The notes: a model not told the origin generated them from the letters alone. Counted from the first letter of the stretch, positions 37,618-47,753 are shown. The stretch: 64,000 bases of DNA from JAWKWA01 sp041397765 (GCA_041397765.1 JAWKWA010000003.1:62001-126000); one strand, 5' to 3'. Numbers and translations: made by a program.

Positions 37618-37848
37618 TCAGACGTACCGCCCCGCGATCAGGACATAGACGACGGCGAACAGCACCGCCGAGATGACCGAGGTGATGAGCGCCTTCTTGA
37701 CGAGCCCCGGCGCCACCGGCGCGCTGCCGGGCGTGCCGGGCACGCGCTCACCAGCTTCGTCCTGTGTCTTGACCCCGAGCGGCAGCACCGCGAACAGGAT
37801 GGTCCACCAGATGACGAAATAGATGGCGATGCCGAATGCGATGGACAT
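37618..37848 (-). CDS. DUF1467 family membrane protein
   Basis: This 76-residue protein has two membrane helices (AFGIAIYFVIWWTILFAVLP and LITSVISAVLFAVVYVLIAG) with a polar loop between them. The family is conserved next to mce and the nuo genes in Hyphomicrobiales, and its function is unknown. The ribosome site GAGG overlaps the mce stop codon, 5 bp upstream, so the two are coupled. Confidence 0.88.
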   Translation of the reverse strand: MSIAFGIAIYFVIWWTILFAVLPLGVKTQDEAGERVPGTPGSAPVAPGLVKKALITSVISAVLFAVVYVLIAGRYV

Positions 37849-37853
37849 GACGA

Positions 37854-38258
37854 TCAGGCCTCCTCGAGCTCGACGAGCGTGCCGCAGAAGTCCTTGGGAT
37901 GAAGGAACAGCACCGGCTTGCCGTGCGCTCCGGTCTTGGGCTCTCCGGTGCCGAGCACCCGGGCGCCGGCCGCCACCAGCCGGTCGCGCGCGGCGATGAT
38001 GTCCGCAACCTCGTAGCAGACATGGTGCATGCCGCCCGACGGGTTCTTGGCGAGGAAGCCCGCGATCGGCGAACTGTCGCCGAGCGGCTCGAGCAGCTCG
38101 ATCTTGGTATTGGCGAGCGTGATGAAGACGGTCGTCACGCCGTGCTCGGGCTGTGGCTCGGCCGCAGAGACCGTCGCCCCGAGCGCATTGCGATAGAGTG
38201 CCGCCGCCGCGCCGATGTCGGGAACAGCGATGGCGACATGATTGAGACGGCCGATCAT
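37854..38258 (-). CDS. mce: Methylmalonyl-CoA epimerase
   Basis: This enzyme interconverts the R and S forms of methylmalonyl-CoA in propionyl-CoA breakdown. The 134-residue protein is a vicinal-oxygen-chelate fold. Candidate metal ligands are the His of LNHVAIAV, the His in MHHVCYEV and the Glu residues of KIELLEPLG and TLVELEEA. The ATG at 38256-38258 gives MIGRLNHVAIAV, the usual start. It stands in the conserved order rnj-mce-DUF1467. Confidence 0.93.
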   Translation of the reverse strand: MIGRLNHVAIAVPDIGAAAALYRNALGATVSAAEPQPEHGVTTVFITLANTKIELLEPLGDSSPIAGFLAKNPSGGMHHVCYEVADIIAARDRLVAAGARVLGTGEPKTGAHGKPVLFLHPKDFCGTLVELEEA

Positions 38259-38302
38259 CGTCGGGCGCCTGCGTTTCATCTTGAACGCCGGCCGGGGGCG
38301 GC

Positions 38303-38340
38303 GGGGTTCCGATGGCCGGCGGCGGGTTGCGATGGCCGGT
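38303..38340. repeat. Two-copy 20-bp direct repeat between mce and rnj
   Basis: GGGTTCCGATGGCCGGC (from 38304) recurs as GGGTTGCGATGGCCGGT (from 38324). It lies in the 141-bp spacer that separates rnj from mce. No further function is evident. Confidence 0.5.
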
Positions 38341-38399
38341 GCCTGTCTTCGGCGAGCGTTTCCCGCCCTCTCGCCGCCCGCTCGTCACTGTCGCCCGGC

Positions 38400-40082
38400 C
38401 TACACCACCGTCACCATGACCTTGCAGATCGGCTTCTTGCCCCAGGCCTCGTTCACCGCCGAGCGGGCCGCCCGTTGCGCCGCCTCGCGCACCACCGAAT
38501 GGTCCTTGCGGCGGGCGCGCGGAATGCTCTCGATCGCGTCCTCGACGGCATCGAGGATCAGCGTCTCGATCTCGACACCGTCCGCGTTGACGCCGGGTAG
38601 CCCGTCGGTCACCACTTCCGGATCCGCCGCCAGCCGCCCGTCGCGCTCGACGACCAGCGAAACGACGACGATGCCGGCGAAGGAGAGACGCCGGCGCTGC
38701 CGGGCGGGCCCGTCCTCGGCATCGATCAGGATGTTGCCGTCGCGATGGATGCGGCCGACCGGCACGTCGTCGACGATCGCGGCCGGCCCCGGCAGGATGC
38801 GCACCAGCGTGCCGTTGCGCGCCGCGACGACATGGCCGACGCCCTGCGCCCGCGCGAAGCGTCCCTGCTCCTCGAGATGGCGGATCTCGCCATGCATGGG
38901 GATGAGCGCCCGTGGCCGGGTCAGCTCGTAGATCCGCTTCAGCTCGCCGCGCCGCGGATGGCCGGTGACATGGACGAGCCCTTCGGCATCGGTCACCACC
39001 CGCGCACCGAGGCCGGCGAGCCCGTTCTGCACCCGCCCCACCGCCTTCTCGTTGCCGGGGATGGTGCGCGAGGAGAAGATCACCGTGTCGCCGGCCGCCA
39101 CCGACACGCTCGGATGGCTGTCCTCGGCGATGCGCGCCATCGCCGCCCGCGGCTCGCCCTGGCTGCCGGTGCAGATCGCGAGCACATGCCGGCGGTCGAG
39201 ATAGCCATAGGCATCCTGGTCGTGGAACTTGAGATTGGCCGGCAGATAGCCGGTCTCCTGTCCGACGGCGATGACCCGGTGCAGCGCCCGTCCGGCGATG
39301 ACGATGTCGCGGCCCGCGCTGCGCGCCGCCTCCGCGATCGAGCGGATGCGCGCGACATTGGAGGCGAAGGTCGTGACGATGACGCGCTGCTCGGCCCGCT
39401 CGATGATGCCGGCGAGCGAGCGGGCCACCTCGGCCTCCGAGGGAGAGATGCCTTCGCGCATGGCATTGGTGGAATCGCACACCAGCGCATCGACGCCCTC
39501 CTCGCCGAGCGCGGCGAGGCGTGCCTCGTCGGTCGGCTGGCCGATCAGCGGATCGGGATCGAGCTTCCAGTCGCCGGTATGGACGACGAGGCCGAGCGGT
39601 GTGCGGATGGCGAGGGCGTTCGGCTCGGGGATCGAATGGGCGACGGTGACGAGCTCGACATCGAACGGGCCGGCGGCGAAACGGCTGCCGAGCGGCACCT
39701 CGGTGATCGGCAGCTTGAGGCCGGGCCGTTCCTCGAGCTTGGCGCGCAGCAGCGCCGCCGTGAAGGGCGTGGCGAAGATCGGCGCCTTGAGGCGCGGCCA
39801 CAGATCGACGACGGCGCCGAAATGGTCCTCGTGGGCATGCGTCAGCACGATGCCGACGAGATCCGCCCGGTTCTCCTCGATGAAGCGCGTGTCGGGCATG
39901 ATGACATCGACGCCCGGCTCGTCGACGCCCGGAAAGGTGATGCCGAGATCGACCATCAGCCAGCGGCGGTCTTGCGGCGGCCCGAACCCGTAAAGATAGA
40001 GGTTCATGCCGATCTCGCCGATGCCGCCGAGCGCGACGAAGGCGAGTTCGTCCGCGCCCTTCGATGCGGGGCGGCGGGCCAT
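38400..40082 (-). CDS. rnj: Ribonuclease J
   Basis: This metallo-beta-lactamase/beta-CASP nuclease has 5'-to-3' exo- and endonuclease activity in rRNA maturation and mRNA decay. The 560-residue length is typical. Visible are the zinc motif HAHEDHFGA, HTGDWKLDP, the beta-CASP segments TTFASNVARI and CTGSQGEP, SSRTIPGNE, and PMHGEIRHLEEQ. The start ATG overlaps the birA stop as TGATG. It belongs to the nuoN-birA-rnj-mce-DUF1467 run that is common in this order. Confidence 0.96.
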   Translation of the reverse strand: MARRPASKGADELAFVALGGIGEIGMNLYLYGFGPPQDRRWLMVDLGITFPGVDEPGVDVIMPDTRFIEENRADLVGIVLTHAHEDHFGAVVDLWPRLKAPIFATPFTAALLRAKLEERPGLKLPITEVPLGSRFAAGPFDVELVTVAHSIPEPNALAIRTPLGLVVHTGDWKLDPDPLIGQPTDEARLAALGEEGVDALVCDSTNAMREGISPSEAEVARSLAGIIERAEQRVIVTTFASNVARIRSIAEAARSAGRDIVIAGRALHRVIAVGQETGYLPANLKFHDQDAYGYLDRRHVLAICTGSQGEPRAAMARIAEDSHPSVSVAAGDTVIFSSRTIPGNEKAVGRVQNGLAGLGARVVTDAEGLVHVTGHPRRGELKRIYELTRPRALIPMHGEIRHLEEQGRFARAQGVGHVVAARNGTLVRILPGPAAIVDDVPVGRIHRDGNILIDAEDGPARQRRRLSFAGIVVVSLVVERDGRLAADPEVVTDGLPGVNADGVEIETLILDAVEDAIESIPRARRKDHSVVREAAQRAARSAVNEAWGKKPICKVMVTVV

Positions 40083-40915
40083 CAGCCGCGGCTCCCCGCG
40101 GCGGACGGCGATGATGTGCCGGCCGGGTCCGTCCCGATCGCCACGTCGCCGAATGTGATCGTCAGCACACGCCCTCCCTCGCCCGCCAGCAGCAGCGCGC
40201 CAGTTCTGTCGAGACCTGCAAATTGCCCGGAACGCGGGCCCTCGGCCCCATTGACGCTGATTGGCGTGCCGAGCGCAAGGGTCCGCTCGAGAAATGCCTG
40301 ACGGACGGGACCGAGATCATCGCCGGTGCTCCAGCAGCCGAGCCAGCGATCGAAGCCATGGCCGAGCACGTCGAGTGCCGCCTCGGGCCTGACCGCGAGC
40401 CCGAGATCGCAGAGGGCGGCGGCCGGGCGAGCCGGATCGCCGATGTCGGGCGCGGTGGCGAGGTTGACGCCGAAACCGACGACCGCGGCGAGCCCGGCGG
40501 CGGGCGGCGGCGGTGTCACCGTCTCGACGAGGATGCCGCCGAGCTTCCCGCCATCGAGCAGAAGGTCGTTCGGCCATTTGAGGCGGAGCGAGGACACCGC
40601 CGCGCACTCGCCGATCAGGGTGGCGACCGCCTCGTGAAGCGCGACGCCGGCAACGAGCGAGAGCTGTGCGGCCCGCCACGGCACCATGTCGAGCCGCACA
40701 AGCGCGCTCGCATGCAGATTGCCGGCCTCGGACCGCCATGGCCGCGACGCCCGGCCGCGACCCGCCGTCTGCCGGCCCGCCATGACCCAGACCCGGCCCG
40801 GATCGCCCGCCGCCGCCAGCGCCAGCGCATCGGCATTGGTCGAGCCGGTCTCCTCCTTGTAGATCAGTCGCCAGCCCCCGGGGAGCTCGGACGGATGCTC
40901 GCAATGACCGCTCAT
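40082..40915 (-). CDS. birA: Biotin--[acetyl-CoA-carboxylase] ligase
   Basis: BirA makes biotinyl-AMP and transfers biotin to AccB. The 277-residue protein lacks the N-terminal DNA-binding domain of E. coli BirA, so it is a pure ligase. It shows GSTNADA, the adenylate loop AGRQTAGRGRASRPW (GRGRxxRxW type), KWPNDLLLDGGKLGGILVE and GFGVNL. The ATG at 40913-40915 lies 8 bp after the true nuoN stop. Because of a frameshift in nuoN, the frame is open into nuoN; this is not a real fusion. Confidence 0.94.
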   Translation of the reverse strand: MSGHCEHPSELPGGWRLIYKEETGSTNADALALAAAGDPGRVWVMAGRQTAGRGRASRPWRSEAGNLHASALVRLDMVPWRAAQLSLVAGVALHEAVATLIGECAAVSSLRLKWPNDLLLDGGKLGGILVETVTPPPPAAGLAAVVGFGVNLATAPDIGDPARPAAALCDLGLAVRPEAALDVLGHGFDRWLGCWSTGDDLGPVRQAFLERTLALGTPISVNGAEGPRSGQFAGLDRTGALLLAGEGGRVLTITFGDVAIGTDPAGTSSPSAAGSRG

Positions 40916-40922
40916 GGCTCCG

Positions 40923-42373
40923 TCAGAACAGCGACTTGGCAGCCACCTCGGCCGCCGCCACGGCCGCGCCGGCATGACCGCGAGCACCGGGAAGAGCAGG
41001 AGCGCCGACACGATCATCACCGTCCACAACGTCGCCGGCAGTGGCTGGAAGGGCTCGGCCGCCTCGTCGAAGAACATGATCTTGACGATGCGCAGATAGT
41101 AGTAGGCGCCGACCACGCTCGCCAGCACGCCGAGCACGGCGAGCCAGTAGAGGCCCGCCTGCACCGCCGGCAGGAAGACGTAGAATTTGGCGAAGAAGCC
41201 GGCGAGCGGCGGGATGCCGGCGAGCGAGAAGAACAGCATGGCGATCACCGCCGCCATCGGCAGATTGGTGCGGGCAAGGCCGGCGAGCTCGTCGATCTCC
41301 TCGACCATGGCATCGCCGCGCCGCATGCCGAGGATGGCCGCGAATGTGCCGAGCGTCATCACCAGATAGATGGCGAGATAGACGAGCACGCCCCGCGTTC
41401 CCTCCGGCGTTCCGGCGGCGAGCCCGACCAGCGCATAGCCGACATGGCCGATCGAGGAATAGGCCATCAGCCGCTTGATGTTGGTCTGGCCGATCGCGCC
41501 GAACGCGCCGAGCGCCATCGACAGCAGCGACAGGAAGATGATGATCTGCTGCCACTGCAACCCGATGCCGGCGAAGGCGACGAGCATGGTGCGCAGGAGC
41601 AGCGCCATCGCCGCCATCTTGGGCGCAGCCGCGAAGAAGGCGGTGACCGGCGTCGGCGCGCCCTCGTAGACGTCGGGCGTCCACATGTGGAAGGGAACCG
41701 CCGAGACCTTGAAGGCGAGCCCCGCCAGCAGGAAGACGAGGCCGAACACGACACCGAGATGGAGGCTCGGGGCCGCCGCCACTGCAGCCGCGATGTCCTT
41801 GAAATGGGTCGAGCCGGTGAAGCCGTAGATCAGCGAGGCGCCATAGAGCAGCATGCCCGACGACAGCGCGCCGAGGACGAAATATTTGAGGCCGGCCTCG
41901 CTCGAACGCACCGAATCGCGGCGGAACGAGGCGATCACGTACAGCGCGAGGCTCTGCATCTCGAGGCCGAGATAGAGCGCGATCAGATCCCCCGCCGAGA
42001 TCATCACGAACATGCCCGCCGTCGAGAGCAGCACCAGCACCGGATACTCGAATTTGAGGATGCCGGCGCGGCGCAGATAGTCGAACGACATGACGAGCGT
42101 CACCGCTGCGCCGATCAGCGTCAGCATCTTCATGAAGCGCGCGAAATCGTCGACCACGAAGGCGCCATGGAACAGGCTGAGCGTCGCCCCGCTGTTGCGC
42201 GCGACGAAATAGCCGGCGCCCGCCATCACCGCGACCGCCAGCCAGCCCGAGGCGAGCCCGGAACTCTCGCCGCGGAACACGCCATAGAGCAGGATCATGA
42301 TCGCGCCGATGACGAGGATCAGCACCGGATAGACGGCTTCGAGGCCGAGGGCCTGGTCGAGCAGTTCTGCCAT
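40923..42373 (-). CDS. nuoN: NADH-quinone oxidoreductase subunit N (frameshifted near its 3' end as read)
   Basis: NuoN is one of the three antiporter-like proton-pumping membrane subunits of complex I. It has about 14 hydrophobic helices. Family signatures are visible: the conserved lysine/histidine region FKVSAVPFHMWTPDVYEGAP and the segment IKRLMAYSSIGHVGYAL. The frame from the ATG at 42371-42373 is clean to VLAVMP. Near 40961-40972 one base, most likely a G in a short run, is missing; the natural end AAVAAAEVAAKSLF stops at 40923. As read, translation would run on into birA. The conserved nature of complex I makes a sequence error likely. Confidence 0.9.
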
Positions 42374-42445
42374 AGCGTTCGTCTCTGTCGCTCGTCTGTT
42401 GCCGTTTGGGCGGGTCCGGGGTGAGGTGCCGGCGGCGCCGATTGT

Positions 42446-43975
42446 TCAGGGAGAGGCCAGCGCCAACGCCGCCGTCCGCGCGAGCCCGAGACCCGTCTCG
42501 TAGTCCGCGATCAGCTTCTGCGCCGAGGCCGCCATCACGTCGAGCAGCGCCGCCGGATAGATGCCGAACAGCACCGTCAGCGCGACGAGCGGCGCCATCA
42601 CCGCAATCTCGCGCCGGTTCATGTCGAGGATCGTCTTCAGGCTCGACTTCTCGAGCGCGCCGAAAATGACGCGCCGGTAGAGGAAGAGCGCATAGGCCGC
42701 CGACAGGATCACGCCCGAGGTGGCAAGGAACGACACCCAGGTGTTGACCCGGAACGCGCCAAGCAGCGTCAGGAATTCGCCGACGAAGCCCGACGTCCCC
42801 GGCAGCCCGACATTGGCCATGGTGAACACCATGAAGCAGAAAGCGTAGATCGGCATCCGCTTGGCGAGCCCGCCATAGGCCGCGATCTCGCGCGTGTGCA
42901 TGCGGTCGTAGACGACGCCGACGCACAGGAACAGGGCCGCCGAGACGATGCCGTGCGAGAGCATCTGGAAGATGCCGCCCTGCACGCCCTGGGTCGAGAA
43001 GGTGAAGATGCCCATCGTCACGAAGCCCATATGGGCGACCGAGGAATAGGCGATCAGCTTCTTCATGTCCTCCTGCGCGAGCGCGACGAGCGAGGTGTAG
43101 ATGATGGCGACGACCGACAGCACGAAGACGAGCGGCGCGAGCTCGGCCGAAGCGAGCGGGAACATCGGCATCGAGAAGCGCAGGAAGCCGTAGCCGCCCA
43201 TCTTGAGCAGGATGCCCGCGAGGATGACGGAGCCCGCCGTCGGTGCCTCGACATGGGCGTCGGGCAGCCAGGTGTGCACCGGCCACATCGGCATCTTGAC
43301 GGCGAAGGAGGCGAAGAAGGCGAGCCAGAGCCAGGTCTGCATGCCGGCCGGGAAGCGGCCGGGCTCCAGCAACTGGACGATGTCGGTGGTGCCGGCGTGA
43401 TAATACATCGCCATCAGCGCCAGCAGCATCAGCACCGAGCCGAGCAGCGTATAGAGGAAGAACTTGAAGCTCGCATAGACCCGGCGCTTGCCGCCCCACA
43501 CGCCGATGATCAGGAACATCGGGATGAGGCCGCCCTCGAAGAACAGGTAGAAGAGCAGCAGGTCGAGCGCGCAGAACACGCCGATCATCAGCGTCTCGAG
43601 CACCAGGAAGGCGATCATGTACTCCTTGACGCGGGTGCCGATCGCCTCCCAGCTCGCCAGGATGCAGAGCGGCATCAGGAAAGTCGTCAGGATCACGAAC
43701 AGCATCGAGATGCCGTCGACACCGAGCTTGTAGGTGATGCCGCTGCCGATCCAGGGCCGCTCCTCGATGAACTGGAAGCCCGGATTGGACGGCTCGAAAT
43801 CCCACCACACCAGCAGCGACACCGCGAAGGTGATCACCGTGGTCCACAGCGCGACCCACCGGGCATTGCGGCGCGCATCGTCGTCGTCGCCCCGCACGAT
43901 CAGGAGGATCAGCGCCGCGCCGAACAGCGGCAGGAAGGTAACGGTCGAAAGGATCGGCCAGCCCTCGGTCATCAT
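42446..43975 (-). CDS. nuoM: NADH-quinone oxidoreductase subunit M
   Basis: NuoM is an antiporter-like subunit of the complex I membrane arm. The 509-residue protein has about 14 hydrophobic helices. Its hallmarks include GVDGISMLFVILTTFLMPLC, FYLFFEGGLIPMF with the essential membrane glutamate, and KMPMWPVHTWLPDAHVEAPT followed by KKLIAYSSVAHMGFV. Two ATG codons adjoin at 43970-43975. The first is used here, 2 bases after the nuoL stop, so the genes are coupled. Confidence 0.96.
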   Translation of the reverse strand: MMTEGWPILSTVTFLPLFGAALILLIVRGDDDDARRNARWVALWTTVITFAVSLLVWWDFEPSNPGFQFIEERPWIGSGITYKLGVDGISMLFVILTTFLMPLCILASWEAIGTRVKEYMIAFLVLETLMIGVFCALDLLLFYLFFEGGLIPMFLIIGVWGGKRRVYASFKFFLYTLLGSVLMLLALMAMYYHAGTTDIVQLLEPGRFPAGMQTWLWLAFFASFAVKMPMWPVHTWLPDAHVEAPTAGSVILAGILLKMGGYGFLRFSMPMFPLASAELAPLVFVLSVVAIIYTSLVALAQEDMKKLIAYSSVAHMGFVTMGIFTFSTQGVQGGIFQMLSHGIVSAALFLCVGVVYDRMHTREIAAYGGLAKRMPIYAFCFMVFTMANVGLPGTSGFVGEFLTLLGAFRVNTWVSFLATSGVILSAAYALFLYRRVIFGALEKSSLKTILDMNRREIAVMAPLVALTVLFGIYPAALLDVMAASAQKLIADYETGLGLARTAALALASP

Positions 43976-43977
43976 GC

Positions 43978-46004
43978 TCAGTTCCCCATTCCGGTCAGTC
44001 GGCCGGCGAACTCGCTGAGCATCTGGCGGTACTCGGCCGGCATCATGAAGAGCGTCGTGATCACCGTGACGCCGATCAGCATCACGAAGGCGTAGTGGTA
44101 CACATAGCCCGACTGCAGACGGACCACGCGGTTGGTGACGTCGCCGACCCGAGCGGCGATGCCGTCGGGGCCCAGACCGTCGATGATCGCCCCGTCGCCG
44201 GTCTTCCACAGCGCCCGGCCGAGCCAGCGTGCCGGCCTGACGAAGATGAAGTCGTAGAGCTCGTCGAAGTACCACTTGTTGAGCAGGAAGAGGTAGATCG
44301 GGCGGAAGGCCGAGGCGAGCGCGACCGGCATCGACGGTGCGACCTGGTAGAACAGATAGGCAAGGCCGAGGCCGAGCATCATGGCGATGAACGGCGACCA
44401 CGCGACGATCTCCGGCACATGGTGGGCATGCTCGAGAATGTGGTTCTCGGGAGCTGTGAAGATCGCGCCCTTCCAGAAGTGCTCGTAGCCCTCGCCGATG
44501 AAGGCATTGGCGAAGACGACGCCCGCCAGCAACGCCCCGAGCGCCAGGATGGCGAGCGGCACGATCATCACCATCGGGCTTTCATGGGCGTGCTCGAGCA
44601 CATGGTGATCGGCCCGGCTCTTGCCGTGGAAGGTCAGGAACATCAGCCGCCACGAGTAGAAGGAGGTGAAGAAGGCGGCGACGACGAGCAGGATGAAGGC
44701 ATAGTTCGACGCCGGATTGTGCGAGGCGTAGGTCGCCTCGATGATCGCATCCTTGGAATGGAAGCCGGCCGTGCCGAACAGGTGCGGGATGCCGACGCCG
44801 GTGAGCGCCAGCGTGCCGATCAGCATCATCGCCCAGGTGACCGGCACCTTCGAGCGGATGCCGCCCATCAGGCGGATGTCCTGCTCGTGATGCATGGCAT
44901 GGATGACGGAGCCGGCGCCGAGGAACAGCAGCGCCTTGAAGAAGGCATGCGTGAAGAGGTGGAAGATGCCGGCCGAATAGGCGCCGACCCCAAGGGCGGC
45001 GAACATGTAGCCGAGCTGCGAGCAGGTCGAGTAGGCGATGACCCGCTTGATGTCGTTCTGCACGAGCCCGACGGTGGCGGCGAAGAAGGCCGTCGTCGCG
45101 CCGACGATGGTGACGACCGTCAGCGCCGTCTCGGAATGCTCAAAGAGCGGCGACAGCCGTGCCACCATGAAGACACCCGCCGTCACCATGGTCGCGGCAT
45201 GGATGAGGGCGGAGACCGGTGTCGGACCCTCCATCGCGTCGGGCAGCCAGGTGTGCAGCAGGAACTGCGCCGACTTGCCCATGGCGCCCATGAAGAGCAG
45301 CAGGCACAGAACCGTCAGCGTGTCGACCTGCCAGGAAAGGAAGGTCATGGTGTGGAGGGATGGGCGGGACCGGCCACCTCGCCCGCCGCCTGGAACACCT
45401 GGTCGAAACCGATCGTGCCGAAGATCGCGAAGATGCCGAAAATGCCGAGCGCGAAGCCGAAATCGCCGACCCGGTTGACGACGAAGGCCTTGATGGCGGC
45501 CGCGCATGCCGAGGGCTTCTCGTACCAGAAGCCGATGAGGAGGTAGGAGGCGAGACCCACGCCCTCCCAGCCGAAGAACATCTGCAGGAAATTGTCGGCC
45601 GTCACCAGCATCAGCATGGCGAAGGTGAAGAGCGACAGATAGGCAAAGAAGCGCGGCCGCGCCGGATCCTCGTGCATGTAGCCGATCGAGTAGACGTGCA
45701 CGAGGCTCGACACCGTGTTGACGACGACCAGCATCACCGCCGTCAGCGTGTCGACGCGGATCATCCAGGCGCTGTCGAGGTCGCCTGAGGTGATGAAGCG
45801 CAGGAGCGTGACCTTCTCCGGGCCGTGCGCCTCCGGGCCGGCGGCGAAGCCGATCTGGTAGAACACCACCCAGGACAGCACCGCCGCAACGACGAGCAGG
45901 CTCGATGTGACGAGCTCCGACCCGCGCGCATCGATGGCCCGGCCGAGAAAGCCCGCGATCAGCGCGCCGACGAGCGGCAGGAAGACGATGGCCTGGTAGA
46001 TCAT
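43978..46004 (-). CDS. nuoL: NADH-quinone oxidoreductase subunit L (frameshifted as read)
   Basis: NuoL is the distal proton-pumping subunit of complex I with the long lateral helix. The N-terminal part, from the ATG at 46002-46004, includes MLMLVTADNFLQMFFGWEGV and AFVVNRVGDFGFALGI. The remainder includes FLLHTWLPDAMEGPTPVSAL, ATMVTAGVFMVARL and KRVIAYSTCSQLGYM, and ends MLSEFAGRLTGMGN. The two parts are in different frames; the break is near 45346-45352, where adding one C to ACACCATG restores continuity. Total length is about 675 codons, normal for NuoL. A sequence error is likely. Confidence 0.92.
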
Positions 46005-46028
46005 ATGCTCCGCTCCAGGAGGTAGGCA

Positions 46029-46061
46029 GTGGGCCGTGGGCCGTAAGCGTGGGCCATGGGC
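46029..46061. repeat. GTGGGCC repeats in the nuoK-nuoL spacer
   Basis: GTGGGCC occurs at 46029, 46036 and 46049, followed by ATGGGC at 46056. They lie in a 170-bp gap that is unusually long for the nuo operon. The gap has no gene. Confidence 0.55.
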
Positions 46062-46174
46062 AGGAGGCGATGGACAGGAGGCCTTGCGAGAACGGAAGCG
46101 ACCCGATCGTATCGGCGAGGCACCATTGCCGGCCTCTCCCCGCTTCCGATTTCCCCTCCCCGTGCCCTGTCACC

Positions 46175-46486
46175 TCACCCCTTCATCATGTTGATGTCCT
46201 CGACGGCGATCGAGCCGCGATTGCGGTAGTAGACGACGACGATGGCGAGCCCGATCGCCGCCTCCGCCGCCGCTACCGTCAGCACGAAGAGCGCGAACAC
46301 CTGGCCGGCAAGGTCGCCGAGGAAGGCCGAGAACGCGACGAGGTTGATGTTGACCGCGAGCAGCATCAGCTCGATCGACATCAGGATGACGATGACGTTC
46401 TTGCGGTTGAGGAAGATGCCGAAGATGCCGATGGTCAGCATCACGGCCGCGACCGTCAGATAGTGTCCGAGCCCGATCGTCATCAT
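46175..46486 (-). CDS. nuoK: NADH-quinone oxidoreductase subunit K
   Basis: NuoK is a three-helix membrane subunit (103 residues) of complex I, homologous to MrpC. Membrane glutamates essential for proton transfer are visible in ILMSIELMLLAVNINLV and TVAAAEAAIGLAIVV. The ATG at 46484-46486 gives MMTIGLGHYLTV. It lies 43 bp after nuoJ. Confidence 0.96.
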   Translation of the reverse strand: MMTIGLGHYLTVAAVMLTIGIFGIFLNRKNVIVILMSIELMLLAVNINLVAFSAFLGDLAGQVFALFVLTVAAAEAAIGLAIVVVYYRNRGSIAVEDINMMKG

Positions 46487-46529
46487 GGTCCCCCGTACTC
46501 CCCGCTCTTCGGCCGCCGGCTAAGGCCGC

Positions 46530-47162
46530 TCATCTCGACCGCTCGCTCGCGGGGAACACCGCCTCGCCTGACTTCACCTTGACGACCTCGAGCGCGCTCG
46601 CGGGACGGCGCGCCACCTGCCGGGCGATGTCCTGGCGTTTGACGCCCTCCTTGTGCCTGAGCGTCAGCACGATGGCACCGATCATGGCGGTCAGGAGCAC
46701 GAGGCCGGCGATCTCGAAATAGAGCACGTACTGCGTGTAGAGGATGCGCCCGAGGGCCTCGGTATTGGTGAGGCCGGTGGCGGTCGGCGCGGCAAGCCGC
46801 TCGGCTCCGCCCGGCGCCGTCGCCCAGGAGACGACGAGCGTCACCAGTTCGACCGCCAGCACGATGCCGACGAGCGCCCCGAGCGGGGCGTTCTTCATGA
46901 AGCCGGCCCGCAGCTCGGCGAAGTCGACGTCGAGCATCATGACGACGAACAGGAACAGCACGAGCACCGCGCCGACATAGACGACCACCAGGATCATCGC
47001 CAGGAACTCCGCCCCGAGCAACACGAAGAGGCCGGCGGCGTTGAAGAAGGCGAGGATCAGGAACAGGACCGAATGCACCGGGTTGCGGGCGAACACGACC
47101 ATCAGCGCCGAGAGGATCATCACGGCCGAGAAGACGTAGAAGAGAAGCGAGGCGAGGATCAT
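46530..47162 (-). CDS. nuoJ: NADH-quinone oxidoreductase subunit J
   Basis: NuoJ is a five-helix membrane subunit of complex I (210 residues). Typical segments are ALMVVFARNPVHSVLFLILA and LVVVYVGAVLVLFLFVVMML, with the conserved Tyr/Gly of the pi-bulge helix. The ATG lies 15 bp after the nuoI stop. A polar C-terminal tail (VKRQDIARQVARRP onwards) is common in alphaproteobacteria. Confidence 0.96.
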   Translation of the reverse strand: MILASLLFYVFSAVMILSALMVVFARNPVHSVLFLILAFFNAAGLFVLLGAEFLAMILVVVYVGAVLVLFLFVVMMLDVDFAELRAGFMKNAPLGALVGIVLAVELVTLVVSWATAPGGAERLAAPTATGLTNTEALGRILYTQYVLYFEIAGLVLLTAMIGAIVLTLRHKEGVKRQDIARQVARRPASALEVVKVKSGEAVFPASERSR

Positions 47163-47177
47163 GGGGCCGGTCCGTCC

Positions 47178-47669
47178 TCAGCGATAGGGCGCGTCGAGCG
47201 CGATGTTCTGCGCGATCTCGCGCTCCCAGCGGTCGCCGTTGGAGAGCAGCCGCGCCTTGTCGTAGTAGAGTTCCTCGCGCGTCTCGGTGGCGAACTCGAA
47301 GTTCGGCCCCTCCACGATGGCATCGACCGGACAGGCCTCCTGGCAGAGCCCGCAATAGATGCACTTCACCATGTCGATGTCGTAGCGCGTCGTGCGGCGC
47401 GTGCCGTCGTTGCGCCGCGGACCCGCCTCGATGGTGATCGCCTGGGCCGGGCAGATCGCCTCGCACAGCTTGCAGGCGATGCAGCGCTCCTCGCCGTTGG
47501 GATAGCGCCTGAGCGCATGCTCGCCGCGGAAGCGGGGCGACAGCGGCCCCTTCTCGAAGGGATAGTTGAGTGTCGCCTTCGGTTTGAAGAAGTAGCGCAT
47601 GGCGAGCACGAGTGCGGAGACGAACTCCGCGAGGAACAGTGCCTTGCCGGCCTGGAGCACCCTCGACAT
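47178..47669 (-). CDS. nuoI: NADH-quinone oxidoreductase subunit I
   Basis: NuoI carries two [4Fe-4S] clusters (N6a, N6b) on the electron path to quinone. The 163-residue protein shows both ferredoxin motifs, CIACKLCEAICP and CIYCGLCQEACP, and the conserved RGEHALRRYPNGEERC. The start at 47667-47669 gives MSRVLQAGKALFLAEF. It lies between nuoH and nuoJ. Confidence 0.97.
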   Translation of the reverse strand: MSRVLQAGKALFLAEFVSALVLAMRYFFKPKATLNYPFEKGPLSPRFRGEHALRRYPNGEERCIACKLCEAICPAQAITIEAGPRRNDGTRRTTRYDIDMVKCIYCGLCQEACPVDAIVEGPNFEFATETREELYYDKARLLSNGDRWEREIAQNIALDAPYR

Positions 47670-47753
47670 GGACCTATCCTTTCCCCGCCGCAGGACGCGC
47701 ACCAAAGGTTGGCGCGATGCGCTTGCGATCGTCTGCCATGCGCGCCGCCTCGC

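Noticed and set aside
40082..42373. Apparent NuoN-BirA fusion protein.
   Set aside because: The join results from a one-base frame break near 40966. The natural nuoN end at 40923 and a separate birA start at 40915 are both visible.
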